Source: Natronomonas aquatica
GTDB lineage: Archaea > Halobacteriota > Halobacteria > Halobacteriales > Haloarculaceae
Length of the DNA stretch: 64,000 nt
Assembly: GCF_024449025.1 (NCBI RefSeq)
Contig: NZ_JAHLKM010000001.1
Span: 248,001 to 312,000 of the forward strand
Direction of reading: 5' to 3'
The position numbers and the translations under genes are program-made. This document shows, piece after piece, positions 56,801-64,000 of the stretch; the stretch's first letter is position 1, and each line of letters begins with the position of its first letter. The notes below the pieces were generated by a model. The model saw nothing but the letters and a program-made list of their open reading frames with translations. It ran no database searches and was not told the DNA's origin.

Positions 56801-56877
56801 ATCGGCGGTTCGGGAGCCGCCATTAAAAACGCGCGGGAAAGGTGACGACAGAGAGAATCGAGACCAGTCCGGCTCTT

Positions 56878-58548
56878 TCAGCCGTTGTATTCGCCGAAAA
56901 CGTCGCGCAGCGCGTTGCAGACCTCGCCGGTCGTCGCGTAGATCTTTACCGCGTCGACGATGTAGGGCATGACGTTTTGGTCGCTTTCGGCAGCGTCCTT
57001 CAGTGCCGCGAGAGCGGCGTCGACAGCCTCGCTATCTCTGTCTTCCCGGATCTCCTCGACCCGTTCGCGCTGCCGGCGCTGCTCCTCTTCGCTGACCTCC
57101 TCGATGTCCTCTTTGGGGTCTTCGTCGACCTCGTACTCGTTGACGCCGACGATGACTCGCTCACCGGTTTCGATCTCCCGCTGGCGCTCGAAGGCGACGT
57201 CCTGGATCTGCCGTTGGGCCCACTGGTCTTCGACCGCCTGCCGCATCCCGCCGCGTTCGTCGACCTCCTCGAGGAGTTCGAACGCCTCGCGTTCGAGCTC
57301 GTCGGTGAGGTGCTCGACGTAGTACGATCCCGCGAGCGGATCGATCGTATCGGCCGCGCCGGATTCGTGGGCGAGGATCTGCTGGGTTCGAAGCGCCGTC
57401 CGGACGGACTGTTCGGTCGGCAACGAGAGCGCCTCGTCCTTGCCGTTGGTGTGGAGGCTCTGGGTGCCGCCAAGTACCGCCGCCAGCGCCTGATAGGCCA
57501 CCCTGACGACGTTGTTCTCGACCTGCTGGGCGGTCAGCGTCGAGCCGGCCGTCTGGGTGTGGAACTTCAGCTGTTTCGACGCGGGCTTTTCGGCGTCGAA
57601 CCGGTCCTCCATGATCCGGTACCACATCCGACGGGCCGCCCGGAACTTCGCGACCTCCTCGAGGATGTTGTTGTGGGCGTTGAAAAAGAAGGACAGCTGC
57701 GGCGCGAACTCGTCGACGTCGAGGCCGGCGTCGATCGCGGCTTCGACGTACTCGATGCCGTCGCCGAGCGTGAAGGCCAGCTCCTGTGCGGCCGTCGAGC
57801 CCGCCTCCCGAATGTGGTAACCCGAGATAGAGATCGTGTTGAAGCTCGGGACCTCCTCGGCACAGAACTCGAAGATATCGGTGATGATCCGCATCGACGG
57901 CTCCGGCGGGAAGATGTAGGTGTTCCGCGCCATGTACTCTTTGAGGATGTCGTTTTGGATGGTGCCGCGCAACTCCTCGCGATCGACGCCCTGTTTGTCG
58001 CCGACGGCGATGTACATCGCCAGAAGAACCGACGCGGGCGCGTTGATAGTCATCGATGTCGACACTTCGTCCAGTGGGATCCCCTCGAAGACGGTCTCCA
58101 TATCGTCCAGCGAGTCGATCGCGACGCCGCTTTTGCCGACCTCCCCCTCCGCCATCGGCGAATCCGAGTCGTACCCCATCTGGGTCGGGAGATCGAACGC
58201 CATCGAGAGACCGGTCTGGCCCTCGTCCAGCAGGTAGTTGAACCGCTCGTTCGTTTCGCTGGCCGTCCCCATCCCGGCGTACTGCCGCATCGTCCACATC
58301 CGGCCGCGGTACATCGTCGAGTAGACGCCGCGGGTGTACGGCGCCTCGCCCGGGTATCCGAGCTCCTCCCCGTAGTCGAGATCGGACACGTCGTCGGGGG
58401 TATATAACGGGTCGATTTCCTGTCCCCCGGTGTCGGTCGTGAACGCCTCTTTCCGCTCCCCAAAGCGATCGACGGTCGGACCGTAGGTCTCCTCGTCCCA
58501 GCGGTCGTATCCCTCCCGGATCGATTCGAGATCGTCGGGATCGAACAT
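56878..58548 (-). CDS. Methylmalonyl-CoA mutase, large (catalytic) subunit
   Basis: A 556-residue TIM-barrel subunit of adenosylcobalamin-dependent mutase. Typical segments: [97 protein letters not shown] and the C-terminal tail [30 protein letters not shown]. It lacks the cobalamin-binding domain (DxHxxG), so that must be supplied by a small subunit elsewhere. It starts [20 protein letters not shown] at ATG 58548. It is followed by mce. Confidence 0.94.
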   Translation of the reverse strand: MFDPDDLESIREGYDRWDEETYGPTVDRFGERKEAFTTDTGGQEIDPLYTPDDVSDLDYGEELGYPGEAPYTRGVYSTMYRGRMWTMRQYAGMGTASETNERFNYLLDEGQTGLSMAFDLPTQMGYDSDSPMAEGEVGKSGVAIDSLDDMETVFEGIPLDEVSTSMTINAPASVLLAMYIAVGDKQGVDREELRGTIQNDILKEYMARNTYIFPPEPSMRIITDIFEFCAEEVPSFNTISISGYHIREAGSTAAQELAFTLGDGIEYVEAAIDAGLDVDEFAPQLSFFFNAHNNILEEVAKFRAARRMWYRIMEDRFDAEKPASKQLKFHTQTAGSTLTAQQVENNVVRVAYQALAAVLGGTQSLHTNGKDEALSLPTEQSVRTALRTQQILAHESGAADTIDPLAGSYYVEHLTDELEREAFELLEEVDERGGMRQAVEDQWAQRQIQDVAFERQREIETGERVIVGVNEYEVDEDPKEDIEEVSEEEQRRQRERVEEIREDRDSEAVDAALAALKDAAESDQNVMPYIVDAVKIYATTGEVCNALRDVFGEYNG

Positions 58549-58606
58549 TACTGGTAGATTCGGACGCGTCGGCTTAAGGGTTGGCGAGACGGCCGAGGTC
58601 AGTCCG

Positions 58607-59332
58607 TCAGACCCCGTCGGCGCGCTCCGATTTCGCGTCTTTCGCCCCTTCGACCGTCTCCCTGACGGCGTCGACCCCCTCGTCGTGGACCAGATCGCCC
58701 ACGATGACGGTATCGGCGTGCCGGCCCATCTCGTAGGCAGCGTCGTAATCCCCGATACCGCCGCCGTAGAAGACGCGGGCCTCCTCGGCGGCGTCGGCCG
58801 CGGCCCGGACGATCTCGGTGTCGCCGAAGATTCCCGAATACTCGATGTAGACGATCCGCTGTCCGAACATTCGTTCCGCGATCTCCGCGTAGGCGGCGAC
58901 CTCGTCGGCGTCGATATCACAGTCGGCCTCGGTGTACCTCGCGACCGACGAGTCGGGATTGAGCACGATATACGCCTCGGTGAACGTCGAGCCCCAGTCG
59001 ATGTCGTCGTCGAGGCGGGCCCACTCCTTGTGAGCGCCGGTCATCCAGAACACGTCGCCGGCGTTGAGTACTACCGGAACCAGATAGCCGTCGAGCCCCT
59101 CGCGGTGGACGACCGCGCCGACGTTGGAGGGCTCGATGTAGACCGGGATATCGTACGCCGTCGTTGCCTCGACGACGCGAGCCATCTTCTCTTCGGTCAT
59201 GCCGGTCGTCCCGCCGATCTCGAGCGCATCGGTTCCGGTCGCACAGACGTCCTGGAACGTCTCGCCCTCCACGAGCGTCTTGTCGGGATCGATCTTCACG
59301 ATGTGGTCCCACTCTGCCCAGGGCGCGGTCAT
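58607..59332 (-). CDS. Phosphoglycerol geranylgeranyltransferase (GGGP synthase)
   Basis: A 241-residue TIM-barrel enzyme that joins sn-glycerol-1-phosphate to geranylgeranyl diphosphate, making the first ether bond of archaeal lipids. [15 protein letters not shown] begins the barrel; [39 protein letters not shown] and [33 protein letters not shown] (phosphate-binding loops) are seen. It is the haloarchaeal group I type. The start is [10 protein letters not shown] at ATG 59332. Lies between the mutase and topA genes on the same strand. Confidence 0.94.
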   Translation of the reverse strand: MTAPWAEWDHIVKIDPDKTLVEGETFQDVCATGTDALEIGGTTGMTEEKMARVVEATTAYDIPVYIEPSNVGAVVHREGLDGYLVPVVLNAGDVFWMTGAHKEWARLDDDIDWGSTFTEAYIVLNPDSSVARYTEADCDIDADEVAAYAEIAERMFGQRIVYIEYSGIFGDTEIVRAAADAAEEARVFYGGGIGDYDAAYEMGRHADTVIVGDLVHDEGVDAVRETVEGAKDAKSERADGV

Positions 59333-59400
59333 ACACCGTCTGTGTCCGTGAGCGGCTAAAACCGCTTCGACATCCCCCGACTCGTCCGACTCGCTTCCGG

Positions 59401-61902
59401 TCAGTCGGCGGCCGCGCTCGCGTTCGCCGCAGCCTGCCACTCGCGAAGCCGATCACCGGAGACGCCCTGGACGTCGTCGGCGACGGCGTCGGCGTCGGCG
59501 GCCCGGAGATCCTCGATCGACTCGATCCCGGCGGCGGCGAGTTTCTCGGCAGTCTTGGCGCCGACCCCGTCGAGGTCCTCGATTTCGGAGGCCGCCTGTC
59601 GCTCCCTGTAGTCGGCGTAGTTGCAGATCGGACAGCCGAGGTCCCATGGGTCGTCGTCAGCCCCGTCGGTGACGAGGAGATGGGGGAGGTCGTGCTCCTC
59701 ACAGCGTCCCTCGGTCACTTCGATGTCGCCGCGTCGCGGCAACGGCAGGGAGTATTCGCACTCGGGATACCGGGTACAACCCACGAGCCGCGAGCCGTTC
59801 CGGAGCCGTTTGATCGCTAGTTCGCCGCCGTGTTCCGTTCCACACTCGGGGCAGACACCGATGACCTCGTCGTCGGTATCGTCGGCCTCCTCGGACTTAC
59901 ACTGCGGACAGCCGTGAACGAACGTGCTCCGGCCGGCAAGCATCTTCACGTGCCTGAGATCGTGTTCGGAACAGGTCTCCTCGAGGACGGTCGGTTCGCC
60001 CTGGTTCGGCAACGGCAGCGTGTACCGACACTCGGGGAAGCCGTCACAGCCGACGAAGTACGAGCCCTGCCGGGATCGGCGGACGAGCAGGCTCTCGCCG
60101 CACTCGGGACACGACCCCAGCGTCCGGTCTGCCTTCATCGACTCCCGGAGGTGTTCGCCGACGGCCTCCCGGGAGTCGTGGAGTTCCTCGAAGATCGCCT
60201 CGAGCATCTCACGGGACTCGTCGGTCACCTCCTCGAGGTCCTTCTCGCCGTCGACGATCGCCTGCATGTCGGCCTCCAGTTGGGCCGTCATCCCCTCGTC
60301 GACGATCCGGTCGGCGAACTTCTCGGCGGCCTCGACGACGGCGACGGCCAGCTTCGTCGGTCGCGGCGGATCGCTCTCGATGTATCCCCGGTCGTAGAGC
60401 TTCTGGAGGGTGTTGTGTCTGGTCGATTTCGTCCCGATACCGAGGTCGGCCATCTCCTCGATGAGCCGGGACTGTCCCCGGCGTCGGGGCGGCTGGGTCT
60501 GTTTGGCCTCGATGCGGGCGTCCTCGACGTCGAGCAGTTCGCCCTCCTCGACGGCGGGGACGTGGTTCTCCGCGGTCGAGCGGTACGGGTACACCTCGTG
60601 GTAGCCAGGATCGACGAGCCGCTTGCCGTTGGATTTCAACAGACAGCCGTTGGCGTCGGCGACGACCTTCAGGTGCTCCCACTCGGCGGCGTCGGCGACC
60701 GTCGCAAAGAAGTGTCTGACGACGAGCTCGTAGACCTCCCACTCGTCGTCGGAGAGACCGTCCCGGTCTGGGATCTCGCCAGTCGGGTGGATCGGCGGGT
60801 GGTCGGTGGTCTCCTCGTCACCCTCAGTCGGCTCGATATCCTCGGCCGCCAGAAGCGACTCGGCGTCCTCCGAAAAGAGGTAGTGGCCGGTGAACTCCGA
60901 GAGCAGCGCCTCGGGGTCGAGATCGTCCGGGTAGACGGTGTTGTCCGTCCGCGGGTAGGTGATGTAGCCGGCGGTGTAGAGTTCCTCGGCGACGCTCATC
61001 GCCTTCTGGGCGGAGAGGCCGACCGAACTCGCGGCACTGATATACCGGGTCGTATCGAACGGAGCCGGCGGCTCGTCGGTCCGGGTCCGCCGGCGGACGG
61101 ACTCGACGATCGCCTCGCGGGCACCCTGTAGCCGTTCGAACGCCTCGGTCGCGTCGGCCTCGTTCCAGACGCGTTCTTTCTCTTTGCCGTCCTCGCGTCT
61201 GAAGTACTGGGCCTCGAAGGCGGTGTCGGCCTGCAGCAGGTCCGCGAACAGCTCCCAGTAGTCGTCGGGTTCGAAGGCCTGGATCTCCCGCTCGCGGTCG
61301 ACGATGAGCTTTAGCGTCGGCGACTGGACCCGTCCGACTGAGATGAAATCCTCCCCGAGTTGGCCGGCCGAAAGCGAAAGAAAGCGAGTGAGCGCGGCCC
61401 CCCACAGCAGATCGATGATCTGTCGGGCCTCACCGGCCGCCGCGAGATCGAAGTCCAGATCGTCGGGGTTTCCGAACGCCTCGCGGACCTCGTTTTCGGT
61501 GATCGAGGAGAAACGAACCCGTTCGATCGGGATATCGGTCTCCTCGCGGATCAGTTCGTAGGCTTCCTTGCCGATGAGTTCGCCCTCCCGGTCGTAGTCG
61601 GTCGCGATCGTCGCCCGGTCGGCGCGTCCGGACAGTTCCTTGAGCGTCCGGACGATGTTCTCCTGGGTCGGCGTCTTGACGATGTCCGCCTCGACGAGTT
61701 CGGCGGGCTGGACGTCGCGCCAGTCGGCGTACTCCGGCGGGAAGTCGACGCCGACGACGTGCCCCGAGAGCCCGACACAGCGTTTCTCGCCCCAGCGGTA
61801 GACGTTGACGCCGTTGCGCCGCCCCGTGGACGCGGTGTCGTCCGAGAGGATCTCGGCGATCCGGCGCGCTGCGTTGTCTTTTTCGGTAACGATGAGTTCC
61901 AC
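59401..61902 (-). CDS. topA: DNA topoisomerase I (type IA)
   Basis: An 833-residue type IA topoisomerase that relaxes negative supercoils. [35 protein letters not shown] (DxDxE). The catalytic Tyr is in [14 protein letters not shown]. Three zinc modules follow (CPECGESLL ... CDGFPEC; CPQC... ; CPECGTEHG ... CTRYPEC) and a C-terminal helix-hairpin-helix ([19 protein letters not shown]). I choose the GTG at 61902 (VELIVTEKD): the open frame runs on to a TTG at 61935 but homology starts here and an A/T-rich TTGAAAAAC lies about 28 nt upstream. Confidence 0.95.
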   Translation of the reverse strand: MELIVTEKDNAARRIAEILSDDTASTGRRNGVNVYRWGEKRCVGLSGHVVGVDFPPEYADWRDVQPAELVEADIVKTPTQENIVRTLKELSGRADRATIATDYDREGELIGKEAYELIREETDIPIERVRFSSITENEVREAFGNPDDLDFDLAAAGEARQIIDLLWGAALTRFLSLSAGQLGEDFISVGRVQSPTLKLIVDREREIQAFEPDDYWELFADLLQADTAFEAQYFRREDGKEKERVWNEADATEAFERLQGAREAIVESVRRRTRTDEPPAPFDTTRYISAASSVGLSAQKAMSVAEELYTAGYITYPRTDNTVYPDDLDPEALLSEFTGHYLFSEDAESLLAAEDIEPTEGDEETTDHPPIHPTGEIPDRDGLSDDEWEVYELVVRHFFATVADAAEWEHLKVVADANGCLLKSNGKRLVDPGYHEVYPYRSTAENHVPAVEEGELLDVEDARIEAKQTQPPRRRGQSRLIEEMADLGIGTKSTRHNTLQKLYDRGYIESDPPRPTKLAVAVVEAAEKFADRIVDEGMTAQLEADMQAIVDGEKDLEEVTDESREMLEAIFEELHDSREAVGEHLRESMKADRTLGSCPECGESLLVRRSRQGSYFVGCDGFPECRYTLPLPNQGEPTVLEETCSEHDLRHVKMLAGRSTFVHGCPQCKSEEADDTDDEVIGVCPECGTEHGGELAIKRLRNGSRLVGCTRYPECEYSLPLPRRGDIEVTEGRCEEHDLPHLLVTDGADDDPWDLGCPICNYADYRERQAASEIEDLDGVGAKTAEKLAAAGIESIEDLRAADADAVADDVQGVSGDRLREWQAAANASAAAD

Positions 61903-62011
61903 GTTGGCTCCGGGTACGCCGACTCCGTTTTTCAACCTTTCGTCGAAACGCTTTCGAACCGAAGGAGAACGCCTGCGAGCGTGTACGCGCGCGATCAGCC
62001 CTCGGGCGATG

Positions 62012-63496
62012 TCAGCCGTCCAGCCGCTCGCGCAACAGTTCGTTGACCGTTCCGGGGTCCGCGCTGCCCTGTGTCTTCCCCATGACCTGTCCGACGAGGA
62101 AGTTCAGCGCGCCGTCCTCGCCGGCGTGGTAGTCCTCGACTGCACCGGCGTTCTCCTCGATCGCCTCCGCGACGGCGGTTTCGACGACGTCAGCGTCGGT
62201 CTTGCCGAGGCCCTCCCGTTCGACGATCCCGTCCGGGTCGAGCCCGTCGTCGAGCATCCGCCGGAGGACGATCTCCTCGGCGTTCTTGACGGTGATCTCC
62301 TCGGCGTCGACTAGCTCGACGAGCCGGGTGAACTCCTCGAGGCGGTCCTCGACGTCCGTGATCGACATGTCCCGGTAGTTGAGCTCCCCGAGGAGGTTGT
62401 CGGCGACCCACGTCGCGGCGGTATCGGGGTCGAAAGAGCCCGCGATCCGTTCGTAGAAGTCCGCGACCTGCTTCGTCGAGGTGAGTTTTTCGGCGGATTC
62501 CCGATCGAGACCGAACTCCTCGCGGAACCGCTCCCGTCGGGCGTCCGGCAGTTCGGGGATCTCGATTTCGTCTTTCCAGTCGGAGACCCGAAGCGGCGGG
62601 AGATCCGCCTCACGGAAGTACCGGTAGTCCTTCTCGGCCTCCTTCGAGCGCATCGAGACGGTGATCCCGCGGGACTCGTCCCAGTGGCGGGTCTCCTGTT
62701 CGACCTCCCGGCCGCGCTGGATCGCGTTCTTCTGTCGTGTCTCCTCGTAGGCCAGCGCTTTCTCGGCACCCTTGTGACTGGAGATGTTCTTCACTTCGGT
62801 CCGGTTGGCCGATTCGAGCGTTTCCCCGTCGATATCGCCGTCCCCGGCGCTACGCTCGACGATCGAGAGGTTCGCGTCGACCCGCAGGCTGCCGTTCCGG
62901 GTGACGTCGAAGACGCCGAGGTACTCGAGCACCTCGGTGAGCTTCGTGAGGAAGGCCCGCGCCTCCGCGGCGCTCCGGAAGTCGGGCTCGGTAACGATCT
63001 CCATGAGCGGTGTTCCAGCGCGGTTGTAGTCGACGAGCGTGTACTCGGCGGTGTCGATCGAGCCGCCGGCGTGCGAGAGACTGCCCGGATCCTCCTCGAG
63101 GTGGGCGCGTTCGATCCCGACGGTCCGGCGCTCGCCGTCGACGCTGAATTCGAGTTCGCCGCCGTCACAGATCGGGGCGTCGTACTGGGTGATCTGGAAG
63201 TTCTTGGGTAGATCCGGGTAGTAGTAGTTCTTCCGGTGAAACCGGGTCTCCTCGGGGATCTCCGAATCGAGGGCCTTCCCGACCTTGACGGCGGCCTCGA
63301 CGGCGCCCTCGTTGAGCACCGGCAGGGCGCCGGGGAGGCCGAGACAGACGGGACAGGTCCGGGTGTTCGGCGCCTCGTCGTCGGCCGTGTCGGTCGAACA
63401 GCCACAGAAGATCTTCGTCGCCGTCTCGAGTTGGACGTGAACCTCGAGGCCGATGACGGCCGTGAGATCGCGCTGCTCGGCGGTCTGTGCGGTCAT
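62012..63496 (-). CDS. gatB: Aspartyl/glutamyl-tRNA amidotransferase subunit B
   Basis: A 494-residue subunit of GatCAB, which converts Glu-tRNA-Gln (and Asp-tRNA-Asn) to the amide forms. GLEVHVQLETATKIFCGCSTD, PNTRTCPVCLGLPGALPVLNE (Zn cysteines), HRKNYYYPDLPKNFQITQYD and VDYNRAGTPLMEIVTEPD are family hallmarks. The C-terminal YqeY-like domain ends GQVMGKTQGSADPGTVNELLRERLDG. The start is MTAQTAEQRDLTAVIGLEV at ATG 63496. gatA and gatC are not adjacent. Confidence 0.96.
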   Translation of the reverse strand: MTAQTAEQRDLTAVIGLEVHVQLETATKIFCGCSTDTADDEAPNTRTCPVCLGLPGALPVLNEGAVEAAVKVGKALDSEIPEETRFHRKNYYYPDLPKNFQITQYDAPICDGGELEFSVDGERRTVGIERAHLEEDPGSLSHAGGSIDTAEYTLVDYNRAGTPLMEIVTEPDFRSAAEARAFLTKLTEVLEYLGVFDVTRNGSLRVDANLSIVERSAGDGDIDGETLESANRTEVKNISSHKGAEKALAYEETRQKNAIQRGREVEQETRHWDESRGITVSMRSKEAEKDYRYFREADLPPLRVSDWKDEIEIPELPDARRERFREEFGLDRESAEKLTSTKQVADFYERIAGSFDPDTAATWVADNLLGELNYRDMSITDVEDRLEEFTRLVELVDAEEITVKNAEEIVLRRMLDDGLDPDGIVEREGLGKTDADVVETAVAEAIEENAGAVEDYHAGEDGALNFLVGQVMGKTQGSADPGTVNELLRERLDG

Positions 63497-63604
63497 TACG
63501 CTCCTGTTTTCGCGCGGAGGCTTTAGCCTAACGACAGCCGTCGGCGGGAACACCCGGGGAGGTGTCGGGTACAGGCTGAAGTCGCCCCGCCCCGTACCGC
63601 CGGT

Positions 63605-64000
63605 ATGGACCGGCGATCGTATCTCTCGGCGCTCGGGGTCGTCGCCGCCGGCTCCCTCGCCGGGTGTAGCGGGAACGGGTCGGGCGACGGGGGCTCGGAC
63701 GGCGAAGAGTCGGACGGTTCGGAGCCGGACGGCGCCGATACGGACGGCTCCGACACCGTCGGAGTCACCGTCGAGACGGTCACCGAAGGGCTCGAGCATC
63801 CGTGGGGGGTCGCCTTCCTGCCGGACGGAAAGCGACTGCTCGTGACGGAGCGTGACGCCGGGCGACTGTCCCTCGTCGATCGGGAAAGCGGCGAGCGAGA
63901 ACCGCTCGGCGGTACACCCGAAGTGTACGCCGGGGGACAGGGCGGACTCCTCGACGTCGCCGTCCATCCGGGCTTCCCGGACGAGCCGTGGGTGTATCTG
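63605..64000 (+). CDS. PQQ-dependent sugar dehydrogenase-like lipoprotein (partial, 3' end outside window)
   Basis: The first 132 codons of a secreted protein. MDRRSYLSALGVVAAGSLAGC contains a twin-arginine signal (RRSYL) and lipobox (LAGC), so it is exported by Tat and lipid-anchored. A Gly/Ser/Asp-rich stalk follows. The start of a beta-propeller then reads LEHPWGVAFLPDGKRLLVTERDAGRLSLVD and GGQGGLLDVAVHPGFP, the N-terminal blades of aldose sugar dehydrogenase (PQQ, Gdh/YliI family). The rest lies beyond the window. Confidence 0.88.
   Translation, partial: MDRRSYLSALGVVAAGSLAGCSGNGSGDGGSDGEESDGSEPDGADTDGSDTVGVTVETVTEGLEHPWGVAFLPDGKRLLVTERDAGRLSLVDRESGEREPLGGTPEVYAGGQGGLLDVAVHPGFPDEPWVYL

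Noticed and set aside
56842-58407. 521-codon + strand frame opposite the mutase gene
   Set aside because: Antisense shadow of the methylmalonyl-CoA mutase; no independent support.

Overview
The window is a 64 kb piece of a haloarchaeal (class Halobacteria) chromosome. The DNA is very G+C-rich, the proteins are strongly acidic, TATA-like boxes sit about 26-28 nt before many start codons (leaderless transcripts), and the gene set is typical of the group: LonB, Hel308/Cgi121, RadA, SAMP2, PspAB, KorAB, GGGP synthase, GatB, a BGTF-type surface protein and an archaeal RNase P RNA. It is mostly housekeeping DNA. No cdc6/orc gene, rRNA, CRISPR array or intact insertion sequence was seen.

Layout. 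1-9.3 kb: the 3' end of lonB, a CAAX-type protease, small Cys-rich proteins, the hel308-cgi121 pair, a REC-PAS-PAS histidine kinase, a ferredoxin and mdh. 9.4-16.8 kb: uvrA, a large surface protein and two membrane proteins. 16.8-25 kb: a zinc-finger protein with a RecA-like look, a HEAT-repeat protein, an FAD-dependent reductase, an esterase, CheY, a hotdog thioesterase, an SDR and an apparent SDR-ferritin hybrid gene. 25-31.4 kb: an M29 aminopeptidase, RNase R, a PD-(D/E)XK nuclease beside tRNA-Asp, radA and pspAB. 31.4-40.3 kb: a candidate structured RNA, ligA, an aminotransferase, an MFS exporter, an XPD/DinG-type helicase and rfcS interrupted by an intein. 40.4-48.4 kb: samp2-GNAT, an MBL hydrolase, RNase P RNA, a second M29 aminopeptidase, a CoA-transferase/HMGL-like lyase operon and azlCD. 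48.4-56.2 kb: a siroheme reductase, tiny overlapping genes, a ParB-like HTH protein, tRNA-Lys with a duplicated 3' end, korAB and a flavin reductase. 56.2-64 kb: a second copy of the candidate RNA, methylmalonyl-CoA epimerase and mutase, GGGP synthase, topA, gatB and the start of a PQQ-type sugar dehydrogenase.

Working links. DNA replication and repair is heavily represented (hel308, uvrA, radA, ligA, XPD-like helicase, rfcS, topA). Central carbon metabolism is represented by mdh, korAB and the methylmalonyl-CoA enzymes.

The most novel observation is a pair of short loci (about 31463-31561 and 56303-56384). They share an identical TATA box, identical promoter-to-start spacing, a leaderless Met-X-stop micro-ORF, an 18-nt and a 12-nt identical block, and a long-range helix supported by compensatory base changes. 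This looks like an undescribed haloarchaeal small structured RNA present in two copies. Other notable items are the RfcS intein, whose nuclease is PD-(D/E)XK/NUMOD3-like rather than LAGLIDADG, a 23-bp att-like duplication of the tRNA-Lys 3' end, and the SDR-ferritin chimera. All function calls rest on motif recognition by eye, without database searches.
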